Positions 1-12,000 of a stretch of 64,000 nt of DNA are shown here, one piece after another. A model generated the notes under the pieces. That model was given only the letters and a program-made list of their open reading frames with translations. It searched no databases and was not told the DNA's origin. This DNA comes from Glandiceps talaboti (taxonomy: Eukaryota > Hemichordata > Enteropneusta > Spengelidae). How positions within the stretch are numbered: the stretch's first letter is position 1; every line of letters starts with the position of its first letter. The stretch spans positions 15,297,001 through 15,361,000 of the forward strand of contig NC_135566.1 of the NCBI RefSeq assembly GCF_964340395.1, written 5' to 3'. The position numbers and the translations under genes were made by a program.

Positions 1-23
1 ATGCTTTACAATATTTAGTACAG

Positions 24-149
24 ATAGATGCATTTGATGATGCTGAGGAGGGAAATAGTTTAATTTCACTGGTTTTAGATAGAAAGAAAGACAAGTCTTG
101 CCTCACATCTTCAGACTCTAGTGAGTCTGAGAGTGAAACTCAAGAATAG
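24..149 (+). CDS. Probable last coding exon of an unidentified upstream gene (partial)
   Basis: A splice-acceptor-like stretch (ATTTAGTACAG) ends at base 23 and is followed by 42 open codons closing with TAG at 147-149. The peptide starts [12 protein letters not shown], carries a basic KKDK patch, and ends in a serine/acidic tail ([13 protein letters not shown]), a composition common at the C-terminus of nuclear proteins and of casein kinase 2 targets. The preceding exons lie left of the window, so the family cannot be named. A (TA)n array starts 40 bases after the stop, so the 3' UTR is short or runs through the repeat. The call rests on the acceptor, the open frame and the composition only. 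Confidence 0.45.
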   Translation: MDAFDDAEEGNSLISLVLDRKKDKSCLTSSDSSESESETQE

Positions 150-187
150 TGTCAAGGAAAGAAATAAAACACCTATCTAAATCAGGT

Positions 188-464
<277 letters not shown>

Positions 465-540
465 CATATATATATATATCCTTGATGGTAATTACACACT
501 GAACCTGTTTCCACAGTACTAAAATGTATGTATGTATGTA

Positions 541-557
541 TACATATGTGTGTGTGT

Positions 558-633
<76 letters not shown>
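541..633. repeat. (GT)n microsatellite
   Basis: A nearly pure TG/GT run, interrupted once near 558. Confidence 0.95.
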
Positions 634-635
<2 letters not shown>

Positions 636-771
636 CCTATTCGGGATAAACATTTTGTTTGTTATCCCTATCGGTATAAACGGATACAATTTTATTTAAG
701 ATAATTTAAAATTCTCTTCCAACGCGTATACTGAAAAAAAAATGAGGTCTCTGAGAGCATGTACATGTAGG

Positions 772-801
772 CATAGACCCTCCACCAGTGGAGGGTCTAT
801 G
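772..801. other. 30-bp near-perfect palindrome
   Basis: Two 14-bp arms (CATAGACCCTCCAC and its complement) are separated by two bases. It lies about 470 bases upstream of the MIF start codon. It could be a paired protein-binding site or a relic of a small inverted element. Confidence 0.6.
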
Positions 802-1266
802 ATGTAAGTCAAACCTATAGGACCATGAACGTACATACATAAAATTCGTGATTGAAATAAAATTTGACAATGCATGGTGACAGCCAACACCTTGACATTC
901 ATTCTAAATAAATCTAACTGCTATGTCAAGAGGGATGCGTGTGACTAATGACGTCCAAATAATCGCAAACCTGCTATGTTGTCGGAACCCACTTCCATGC
1001 ATTCAATTATCCACCAAACACTTTCAGCTATTGTATTGTCGCCCATAATCAGTCAAAAAAAATAACACCATTCTGTAACATTATATATAGTCCGTGTTCG
1101 AGGCTAGGTGCGTGACACTCCGACCCTGACTCCGACCTTGCATTATCCCTGTGATATCCAGTGCCATTGTGAACGATCGTGCATATAAAACTGGTGCATA
1201 CCACTTTGTACATACGTACAACCACCCAATTACATTGTAAAGACAATCAGCACAGTTGACTTCAAC

Positions 1267-3424
1267 ATGCCCACCCTCCAGATATTTACAAGTCTGTCGA
1301 AAGATAAAATTCCAGATGACTTGTATGTTAACTGCTGCAAGATAATTGCAGAGTTGCTTGATAAACCCGAAAAGGTGAGTCTCCTATATCAATTTACTAA
1401 AAGCAACCCGTGCGTTTAGCTGCGTAATGGGTAAACATACAATGTTTGTTATGGGGAAACTTGTGTTTGCAGTTTCACAAGCTGAGATTTGTGTTATAGG
1501 GTGAATCACAGACAAAGACTTAATACTTGTTTGTTGGTTAATAATATGCCATATCTAAAAGTGATCTAAACAAATATTGTCAAAAACATTGACCCAGATG
1601 TAAAATTGTCATGAACGCGTAGCGCGTAGCCTTGGTTGAGACATGACGCTGTTTATGCATGTCGCCAGAGATCAAATTTTTAATCGAGATACTAGTAGCG
1701 CATTTTGTTTAATAACATTTAGAGGTTTTCGTTTTCCATACGTATTAAACATAAGAAAATGACTACATTTTTTTGCGTTACTACATCTACCCAAGTTCAA
1801 AGTTCAATACATTTGATTCGTTCGTTGAGCACAGTTATATGAGTTAATATTCTGCTCGATGCTCCTGTCTTAACAAAGTAAACTATTTTCAAGATGGGTT
1901 GTACATCCATAGTACAATGGATATCCATCCTTCAAGCTTCTTTTAACGTTTGTGATATAATGTACATTTTTTGACCAAAAATATTCATTTATAACGTAAT
2001 AGTAGATCAAATGACTTTCAAATGACATTACATGTCCATGTTACACCTCCATGGTTCAGGTTGAGCCTCGAGCTGATCATAGCGCCACCTAGAGGTCAGT
2101 TGTAACTATGGACTTTGTCTTCATCATGAGGATTGTCGATCCCGAGATTGAAAGTGTAATGTTAAAAAAGTTGAAAAGCTTGTGCATTAACAAAGCCTTC
2201 GTTACTCAGTATAAATGTATGAATTTCCTCATAATATGAATGTAGCACTCACATAGTTGTAGTCAATGTGATAATTTTGTGGTGTTTTTCTTATGTCAAT
2301 TGAATCCAGAATATCATGATCCATGTGGATGTTGATCAACACATGTCTTATGCCGGTACTTGTGATCCATGTGCCTTTATGGTATTATCCAGTATTGGCA
2401 GACTGGGACGAGATAAAAATAAAGAGTGCTCTGAGAGAATCATGCGATACATAACTGACGCTCTAGGAATACCTGGAGATAGGTAATTATGTTTGAGGCG
2501 CATTTTGTTTAATATGTTTAATATTAATATTGCCAAGAAATACATAAGTGAAAATTATTGAAAATCCCATAGTCTCGGTTACCCAGACTCTTGCCGCAGG
2601 GGGCTCTGCCTACAAGACCACCCCAAATGAGTGTCTGGGTAACCGAGACTAGAAATCCCATCAACTCAAATTATACATATACAATGATTCTTTAGTAGTC
2701 ACTTGTGACTTGCAGTAGTATTGTCAAAATGTTCAAAATTACCATTACTTTTCCCATTTTTTCCTAGCTATTACTTGCACTGGTATAATTATGTTATTCT
2801 CCAATATTTTTCCTCAAAGTATTTGTGACCTAAGGGTTAATTGTCACTACTCGTCTAGCAACTCGTAGTGACAAAGCCCCTTAGGTTTCTCATATTTTCC
2901 TTGCTTGAATGAAGACAAATATTGGGGTATAACATCTAAATGTCATACTCACAAGCCAGAGAGAGTATTAATTTTTCCACTGATGCAACAAAAAATAATA
3001 CTTACGCGGTGCTGTAAAAGAGGCTGTGGTTTACGATAATGAAGCTATGTATAAAATAAGAACTTGTGTGTTTACATAGGTGACATACAACACTATACAT
3101 AAGATGAAGAGATTGGCAGTATACATCTCTACTCATAAATTACCACTATTAAGTTCAATGGTGTGAGTGTGTGTGTGCATCAAGCTACAAATCCAGCATC
3201 GAGAATTAACTGTGTGCTCAACAAAGACAAACTAACAATCAATAAGCCATTGCGTGATCCTAGAATCCTATAGTGAACATTTAAGTAAGTCTTTCTTGTA
3301 AACCTAGATGATGTTTTTGAATTCCCAAATCTATTCTTCTTTTTTCTACAGGATGTATCTGCAATTCCGAAATATGGATGCTGAAAATGTTGGGTACAAT
3401 TACACGACCAAGGCATTCATGTAG
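1267..3424 (+). CDS. MIF: Macrophage migration inhibitory factor (MIF), three exons
   Basis: MIF is a small homotrimeric cytokine with keto-enol tautomerase activity. Coding exons are 1267-1374 (108 nt), 2310-2482 (173 nt) and 3352-3424, joined at GT-AG sites in phases 0 and 2, and give 117 residues against about 115 in vertebrates. Exon lengths 108 and 173 and both phases match the human gene. The protein begins MPTLQIFTS, so the catalytic N-terminal proline is present. The residue matching Lys32 lies in LLDKPEK. The CXXC redox motif is present as CDPC, followed by SSIGRLG as in the family. There is no signal peptide, as expected for MIF. The last codons (KAFM, stop) lie in the first unit of a minisatellite. 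Intron 2 carries an 83-bp MITE. Confidence 0.95.
2562..2660. mobile_element. 83-bp MITE with 8-bp target duplication, in MIF intron 2
   Basis: The element spans 2570-2652. Its 19-bp terminal inverted repeats (TAGTCTCGGTTACCCAGAC and its complement, 2570-2588 and 2633-2651) match perfectly. The 8-bp direct repeat AAATCCCA lies on both sides (2562-2569 and 2653-2660). Perfect TIRs plus an 8-bp duplication point to a young non-autonomous element of hAT-like type. The superfamily is inferred from duplication length only. Confidence 0.8.
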
Positions 3425-3739
3425 GAATGGTTCCAACAACATTAGCAAGGCATTCATATAGGAATTGCACACTATCAAGGCATTTATGTAAAGAATGATA
3501 ATACACCATGAAGGAATTCATCAGTGTAGTAATAGGAGTGGTTTTAATTATGATATCAGGGCATTTATGTAGGGGTGGTTTTGTATCAGGGCATTCATGT
3601 AGGGGGTGGTTTTATCTATAATATCAGGGCATTCACATAGTGGTTGGTTTAATTTAACTACAATATCTGGGACAATATCAGGGCATTCATGTAGGGATGG
3701 GTTTAACTATAATACTAAGGCATTCATGTAGGAACAGTG
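3405..3739. repeat. Minisatellite starting inside the last MIF codons
   Basis: About nine degenerate units, each holding a core like GGCATTCATGTAGGAATGG (near 3412, 3447, 3477, 3511, 3558, 3588, 3626, 3680 and 3717), with spacing of about 30-54 bases. Later units start with AGGGCATTCATGTAGGG and are joined by TTTAATTATAATATC-type spacers. The first core holds the final MIF codons GCATTCATG and the TAG stop. Confidence 0.85.
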
Positions 3740-3799
3740 TATTGCACAGACACGACTACTTTGTTCTTAAACATCATTCAATGTGATTGATGGTCAAGG

Positions 3800-4085
3800 T
3801 AGTGAGTTTAGAGTCACCAAGTTGCTGGTTTCAGCCATGCTGCCACCATCTGTTCCTGATATGTCAATAGTCCTTGGGCAAGATTTGAACCATGATTGTA
3901 TCCCAGGCAATCCAGCTGTATAATTGGGGACCTGGTAGGATAGAGGTTGCAATGTGAAGGATTTAATCCTAAGTGCTTATAGAGGCTGCAGTGGACTGTA
4001 TGCTCCCCAGGGACTCGAGTTATAGGGCTGTTGTCCTGATATAGGTCTATGCCAGGGTAATAGTTTTTTTCAGTGCTATGATCAC
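3800..4085 (-). repeat. SINE-like dispersed repeat, copy A
   Basis: On the minus strand this segment contains ACCTCTATCCTACCAGGTCC, TATACAGCTGGATTG and GGTTCAAATCTTGCCCAAGG. The same blocks occur in the same order at 58440-58700 on the plus strand. Similar text (a CTACCAGGTCCC block, an ACAGCTGG block, then TTGCCCAAGGAC) is typical of short interspersed repeats in many marine invertebrate genomes. GGTTCAAATC resembles a pol III box B, but no tRNA fold was found. Confidence 0.6.
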
Positions 4086-4786
4086 AACATCTTTTATACA
4101 AAGCACTTTAAAGATATATACTATTATTACAGTAATTCAGTATAGTTACGCAAAAAAAAGAAGAATTGTTTGTGGTCAGCATGCGCATCACTTAAAATAC
4201 CCCCACATCAAACTTTTTTGTGTGTGTGTTTGTCCAGCCCATGCAGTCTGCATTGAAACACAAAAATAACCCTACCTACATTAATTGCTACTTCAGTGGA
4301 GACAACTGTAGAGTCAATCATTAACAAACAAACGACATCTGCCCCTACATACACAATTGCTCTAAAGTACTTAACATAAAAAGAACTTTAACTGTCATAA
4401 GTAGTAGATTGAGCAACAGATTTGTTGAGAATTAAAAGAATAATTTGCATCGTCACACCACCTCAGACAACATACCCTGACCAGAAACAATTCTTTTTAT
4501 TTTTTGGCCTTATGGTAATTTCTTTATTGTAAAAATAACCTGCAAGTACTTCAAGATGCACACCAATTACAAAGTACTGGATTTATAGACAAGAAATTGT
4601 AGAAATCAACTTTACATAACCTATGCATTTGCTAGAGGCTGCTTGAAGTACCACTAGTACGACTGAGTAATCTGTTTTTTAAATCATATATTTGTACAAA
4701 CTTCAGCTGCAACTTTTTTATTGGCAAGTCAAAATATTCTGCTAGCATAATGTGGGGATGTATGGAGAACTTCAGCACATCAGTAA

Positions 4787-4925
<139 letters not shown>

Positions 4926-4984
4926 AAGTCAGTGGTAAGATTTATCCGTAGTACAGTGCTCGATACGTCTGCACGCAGAGCGGA

Positions 4985-5148
4985 ATATATGTTGAGGGTA
5001 GAAGAAAATCAAGTCGGGTTTTTCGTCTCTACAAGCCTGTTTCGTGAGTAAATCACTCATTGATGTACATCAACATCTCCTGACGAGTGATTTACTCACG
5101 AAACAGGCTTGTAGAGACGAAAAACCCAACTTGATTTTCTTCTACCCT

Positions 5149-5158
<10 letters not shown>
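4985..5158. mobile_element. Near-perfect 74-bp fold-back between two TA arrays
   Basis: Arms 4985-5058 and 5085-5158 are complementary over 74 bases with one mismatch (5015 against 5128). The 26-base loop contains the palindrome TTGATGTACATCAA. The outer ends run straight into TA repeats on the right and close to them on the left. This is the structure of a snap-back MITE inserted in a TA-rich target; no protein is encoded. Confidence 0.75.

Positions 5159-5243
<85 letters not shown>
5153..5243. repeat. (TA)n microsatellite
   Basis: A pure TA run of about 90 bases directly after the fold-back. Confidence 0.95.
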
Positions 5244-5247
<4 letters not shown>

Positions 5248-5249
5248 CA

Positions 5250-8200
5250 TGTATATATAATTTGGTGCATCAGTGCAGCAAGGACATAGCAGATACAATT
5301 GCATAGCAGATATGACCTTCCCTTACTGAACTGACGCAACCATATACATGCTGTAATGTATTTGTCCAATTGAAAATAAAGATCAAGTTGCTTCACAAAC
5401 ACAATGTGGTACATGTTAACATTATAATTTTAAATTTTTCTTTTATATTTCATCTAGTGTTTTTACTGATTTTAGGGTTGAATCATGTAGAACTTGCATA
5501 CTGTCCTATGCATTGGGATAGTATTGGGTTTGGGAAATTGATAAAATGGCTGGGGAACATGGGGTAGATTTCACCTACTTTCGTCACGAATATACACAAA
5601 GCAAATGCACATTTCACATTAGAAACACATCCTCTATCATATTCTCAGAGAATTTCAGTGTGTAAGATAGCTTTTCGTAGGTTCTTTAACAAACACTTAC
5701 CTATAAACACAACATAATCATGGAACTGCATTCTTTCCCAAGAATTTTACTCCTTCCAACTGGGAAATAAATAGTACAAAAGGAAGTGCATCTGATGGTC
5801 ATAATAATGTGTGGTAACACAACTGTCCATCAACATAAGAAGGAAATATGAGATCCCAAAAGTGCAATCATCCTTCAGATCTAAAAGGGCCATCAATAAG
5901 TTTATATATTCCCAATAGGGAACTTGTAAACCCACCATGTTGAATGTTGCATCATGGGAAATGTGATAATAAAATACTAATCAATCAGTATTGTAAACAA
6001 TATTGTCACATTGTTTATAACCATGAATGATCAATTCATAGTTACCCTGACCATTGTGGGAGGTTTATTTCATCGGTAGCGACAGATAACATATTACGAT
6101 AACCACAGATAATCCCATAGTCCTTTGCGTCTGAACATGATCAGTTTGGATTGCAAATTCCCTATTCCTTCTCCTTATATTGCATGGTAGGTATAAACCT
6201 GCAGGAGCTGTAATTGGGGTAGTATTTGTTTCAATCAGACAAACCAACACTATATTGACAGAAAATTGTTAAAATACCAATAATTAGACATTGTACATAT
6301 CAGTTTGAGGTCTGTTTTATCTATCAGTAGTACATGTACGTAGTGTACCTGGCCCGTTAAGTTGAAATTATGATTCATTATTATGAACCAAGAATCAATA
6401 GGCCTTTCCAAAATTTGACATGGTGGTGCTCTACTTCCTGTCTATGTGTACCTTGGGAGTATACATGGTATACATGGTATAGGTTACTTGGTTAATCATA
6501 GAACACTGCTGCTTTCCTCGATATCTGAACAGTACAAAAAACATCCCTGATCTGCACTTCTACAGAATACCATGAGACAAAACTCTTTAAGAAAACAACA
6601 CAATGAGATGACACCCCCAATTTGAGTGAGGGCGCTGTATTCTCAATTTCCTGTTTGCAGTCTGCAATGGCCTATTGTTTGATTGGATATATTGCTACAA
6701 ACTGTGTGTACAGCTACACAAGAATGTTTACCTACAGGTGATTCAATACTGTTCAGAGTGTACTAAATTACAACTAAGTCATTACATCTAATTAAAACAT
6801 TTTTGAAAAAAAACATTCCAGTTGCTGCTAGTACAACTTTAACCTCTATCACTCACGTTTTCTCTTTGTGATGTGATTATATATTTTAATGAACAAGAAT
6901 CCATATGCACATGAATAAAACAATGTGAATCTCAACATTCCAAACAAATCAGACATACTCGTTTTGTCAGAGGGAGAAAGTATTTTTTTTATTGTGTTGA
7001 TCAACGAATGCAACATTCCTTCCTTATCTGCTTTCCAACACTAGATCTTCACCTAAAAGACTTATTTGTTGAAATAAAAGCGAAGTAGATCACAACTTAC
7101 AGTGTACCACTTTTCTCTGACAACTATTACATTATCTCCCCTCGCAAATCGAGCTGGTCTAGTTTCCTATACGTGTTATGATCACTACAATCTTCTCCCG
7201 TGTATAGTCAAAGTGATTACTTTCAGCATAAGAATCTGTGTTTACCCCCAGCAGTGTTGATGTAAACGTGATGACTGTATAGCATCCCCACATTATTTAC
7301 TTTCAGACTGAAATTGGAGTTAGGTAAACATTACATTCTAAATTCCAGTGATAATCAAAGCAGTTGTACTAACTGACTATTAATGGACAACTGTCTGAAT
7401 GAAGTAACCAATTACAACTGCATGTCAGTGTGCGATAGATTACTACTGACATGCACTGTTCAGCCTTTCCCCAAGGAGGCAGTTTTAGCCAGATTATCAG
7501 TGAAATTCATCACTTTGACTATATGTAGAGAAGATAGTGATCACAGAGAACAGGTATTGGATCTAGACTTAAACCAAACAAACATCCTCATTGGTATTGA
7601 TGGGATGAACCATGATGCACTGGGGGAGGGTAAGGTCGTCAACACAAATAATTTTCCATCTAGATCATAATTGTTGGATTTTTTAAATTCACATTTTCTA
7701 TATTACATGTTGGTTTTATTGTTGTAAATAAGAAGGGCTGGTGTAGAATGAATACAAGGTATGAATCCCAAGATGTTATATTTTAAAAGTTACCAAATCA
7801 CAGAAACTAGTATTATGATGTGTTAGCTAAAAGACTCCATTAGGTAAAATTGAGTTGTTAATTCAAATGATGGATTGTTTTCGAGTTCAAATTCTATCAA
7901 TAGAATTCATCTTGTCATTCCATGTGTATTTTGTTAACAGACTTGATGTACACAGTCGCTCACCATATTGCTGTGTATCTTGACTTTGAACTTGTACTTG
8001 TAGCTAGAAAACAGCCATACTGGTCAAAACGTGCACCATACACAATATTGATGATATTGGTAAACTGCACCATCCAATTTGTGACATCAGCATGTTTGTC
8101 TGTATGCAAGTACTAACACAGCATGGCATACCAACAGTGGTTTACTTGCTAAATAAATGCCGAGTCATCAAAGACCACTCAAACACATGAAGAGCTATAG

Positions 8201-8420
8201 CCACCACATCATCATACTACCAACACAGATATATACCCAACTAATTTTTTAATAACACGAATATTACACAACGCATGCAGCTAACACCGAATTTGTTTTT
8301 TGAGCTGTTACATCTGATGTTGGTTATACATAAATATATCCACTTTTCTCCCCAATTTCAATAAAAATTCAACCCCGAAGTGATTCCTCCCTTATTTTAC
8401 TGTTAAAACTTTATACAGTT
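5250..8420. other. Intergenic region between MIF and aldolase, no gene seen
   Basis: No exon with splice sites and recognisable coding content was found on either strand. The segment 7150-7500 is an old copy of the element at 43478-43864: both share a GATTACTACTGAC block and a related block around TAAAC(A/G)TGATGA. The rest is AT-rich sequence with no structure I can name. Confidence 0.5.
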
Positions 8421-8425
8421 TCCTC

Positions 8426-8431
8426 TTTATT
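8426..8431 (-). terminator. Probable aldolase polyadenylation signal
   Basis: AATAAA on the minus strand, about 320 bases downstream of the aldolase stop codon. It is the first canonical signal seen in that direction. Confidence 0.5.
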
Positions 8432-8751
8432 TAAATTCATGTATTTTTTTTTTATCAGTCTCTTCACTTCCTTTTCTGAACTGCTACTCTCTTTAATAAT
8501 TGCCAACATAATTTCTTTTAAAGAGTGCAAATGTCTATTTCACAACATCACACACAAACTAGTAATTGTTCACATTTTATATTTAAGATGATCAACCGTG
8601 CCCAGGATAGTGTGTTATTAGTTCAAATTATCAGCAGCAAGCCAAATATGGGCAACTGTACACAATGTATTATCTACAAAATTCTTGACGTATCACTATC
8701 ATACGTTGATGATCTTATTGCTGACAATGAAGCATGCACTTGGATTGATTT

Positions 8752-9013
8752 TTAATAAGCGTGGTTGGCAACATAGAGGGATTCTCCAGCACTCAGACTG
8801 CTCACTCCACCTTCGTACTTGCCGAGAGAAGCGGTACCATTAGCCTGAAGAAAGGACATCATAACAATCTGGTTAGATGGATGGATGGATGTGTGACAGT
8901 GTGTGTGTGTGCCTGTATATATATGTATATACATGTATGCATATATGTGTATGTATGTAATTGTATGTATGTATGTATGTATGTATGTATGTATGTATGT
9001 ATGTATGTATGTA

Positions 9014-9052
<39 letters not shown>

Positions 9053-12000
9053 ATGTATGATGTACATACATACATACGTATGCATGCATGCATGCATGTA
9101 TGTATGTATATATGCATGCATGTACATATATGTATGAATGTATGTATGTACATCGGGTGCATGCATATATGTATGTGTATATGGACGTATGTACGTACAT
9201 CATATAGCACATGTAGTTGTCGGTCTTGGACTACTGTTTGACGACATATGTTGCTGTTTGATTATACATGATAACCTTGCAGATATACACAACTTTTAAA
9301 TACAAAGTAGCATGGTATCTCAAAAGCCCAGAAAATCTACATTACAGATATCCTGAAGAGCAACAGATCTATATATATAAATTTCCATCTTATTCATTGA
9401 TATGGGCTGTACTACAACTTGTAATACTTGCCTTGGCTCTCTTCAACAGCTCAGCTTGACCAGCTTTGATACAATCAGTCTTGCCTCCCCATGCCTTCAG
9501 TACACTGGCTTGAAGAGCACGGCCATAGGAGAAAGTGAGTGCCCATGGTTTCTTGCCTGGCCACTTGTTGATGGCATCCAGATTGATGGAGGCATCCTCC
9601 TCAGACTGGCCACCAGACAAGAAGGTGATACCTATATATCAGAAAACAACACTGAATGAAGTCTGACTTCTTGAAGTTTTTTCTATGTTTAGTAGCATCC
9701 CAGATGTTTTCTATGCAACATTTTTTTGTGAGGACACTTTCTTGTAATTAACAAAACATATTCATGTCTATCTGAAGGAAATAAGCACTTAGGGTTCACG
9801 AATATTCAATGTTCATCTAATCCATATTCATGGATGCTAAGATCCATGAGGCAATGGTATACCACTCAAAGAACAAAAGAGATGAAAAAAGAGTTTCAAT
9901 TTGATATTTCTTGCCAACCGAGCAAAATTTATGGGATACAAAATCATAAAATGACTCCAGAACCCAAAGTTTATGACAATAGCTTTATTTCCTGGTGTGG
10001 TGTTCCCCTTAAATGTTATTACAATTATTGTCTTTATAGTTTGCTCGCCTCTATGTTTCACCAAGTACATTATTTTATCAAAAAGTTTAGTAGTCTGTTG
10101 ATCTGTTTTAATACGACAATCTGTCATTTTGTTGACTTTAAATCAGGCAAAAAAAAAAAAACCTGTGATATTTCATGAGATATGTACAGACATCGCTGGG
10201 GAAAGAAAACGTGCATGAATGCCACGAAGACAAAGAATTTCTTATCTTTTTGTTATAAATGCTAAAGAAAATGTTTAGGGTTGGAGGCTTAAACTAGGGT
10301 CGGTCAGGCTATCAGATACACACTCAATTTATTTTCAATTGGCCTTAGAAGTTTGATTTTTACAACTAGTCTTGGCTGTGTAATTGTATCAGAGAGTGAG
10401 ACATGCTTTGAGATTACCGAAGGAAGAAACGCTAACCTGGAACGGCAGCAGGTACAGTACGTTGCAGGGCTGTCACTGTGGCATATGCAATGTCCTGTGG
10501 TGAGTATTTGGTAGTGCAGCTGTGTCCCTGTGTTACCATGTTGGGTTTAAGTAAAGTGCCTTCCAAGAAAATGTGGTGGTCGCTCAGTGCCTTGTAGACA
10601 GCAGCCAAAACCTTCTCAGTCTCATACTGGCATCTACGTAAATCATGTTCGCCATCAGGCAAGATCTCGGGTTCAACAATGGGCACAAGGCCGTTCTGTA
10701 ACAAACAAACAATAAATCATAATATCAACGACACTTAAATATTTAACAAATACACTCAGTATATAGTTTGATAAGCTGACAGGTTTGACTGCAAACTGTT
10801 AGTCTTGTTCACTTTATAACAGACAGCACTGATTATGTTTATAAAGTGAGTATACACTGTAGCATTGATGTAGTAGGTGACGGTGGACCAGTGGGCCCTC
10901 TAAGCAAATTTGATGTGCCATTGACACACACAATCCCTAGTGACACACCAAAATTTGGTGTTCCCCTATCTCTTACTATGTGGTGACTCAAAGGAAATGC
11001 CAGTTTTTATCATTTTGACTCACAACAACAAAATTTGGCTATCATTTGAGGACACACTGATCAGTACATACAAAGTGAAGGAGACAAATGCCTTACCTGT
11101 TGGCAAATGGAAGCATAACGTGCCAGAACATTAGCGTTCTCAATTATTGCCAGGTTTGATGGTGTGTATTGTTGGATCTTGAGGACACAGCGCCACTTGG
11201 CGAACTGAGCGCCATCTTTCTTGTACTGTGCACAGCGCTCTGCAAGTCCATCCAGACCCTGAGTTGTACATTCATTGGTGGTACCAGCCAATGGTACAAC
11301 ACCCTTGTCAACCTGTAGTGAGAATACCAGGACAGTCATTTAGTTCAATAGTGGACAGATTGAAATTTTACTCATTTCTGATTAACCGTTCCAAAGTAAC
11401 TACATTTTAATTGTCTCATTTATTCTTGGAACCATAAACAAGATATTTTCCATCCGTTGATTAGAAATTTACTCTTCATAATAACTTGTACAAACTATAA
11501 GAGGTTCATTGACAGAAGTAAAAGAACTTTCCAGGAGCTTTTTGACAGTTTGAAACATTTTTAGAAGATTTTAAGGCCGGCCAACTGATGTCATTTTCTA
11601 GTTCTAGGGAGTTTTCTTTTAACAGATCTAATCAACAAACAGCAATTTGACTCACCACATCAGAACATTTGGTGAAAGCATTGGTGAACTACCAGTACTA
11701 GTATTTCTTGGTGCAAAATATAGTTAAATTTATGAACATAGATTATTTTGGCAACAGAAATTTTTTGACACTTTATGGCTAAATGTTTCAGAATATTTCA
11801 TTTTTTGAAAAGGTGTTTCACTGATTAAATTAAATATTTTCCAGGACTTTCAGGATTGATTTAAAATTCCCAAACTTTCAAGGACTTCTGACCAGCCAAG
11901 TATGAATGAACACTTACGATACACATTAGGATTTTCCATACATTAATGTCTGGAATCAAACTTTCAAGAACGTTTGAACAGCCAAGCATGAACCCTTATG

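Noticed and set aside
3800-4085. tRNA gene in the SINE-like repeat
   Set aside because: A box B-like GGTTCAAATC is present, but no box A at the right distance and no cloverleaf could be drawn.
7383-7670. 95-codon ORF as a gene
   Set aside because: It overlaps an old copy of the 43478-43864 repeat and has no splice sites or recognisable protein.
8752-9241. Open frames of 97-152 codons on both strands near aldolase exon 6
   Set aside because: They run through GT/ATGT microsatellites. Only the 93 bases of aldolase exon 6 are coding.
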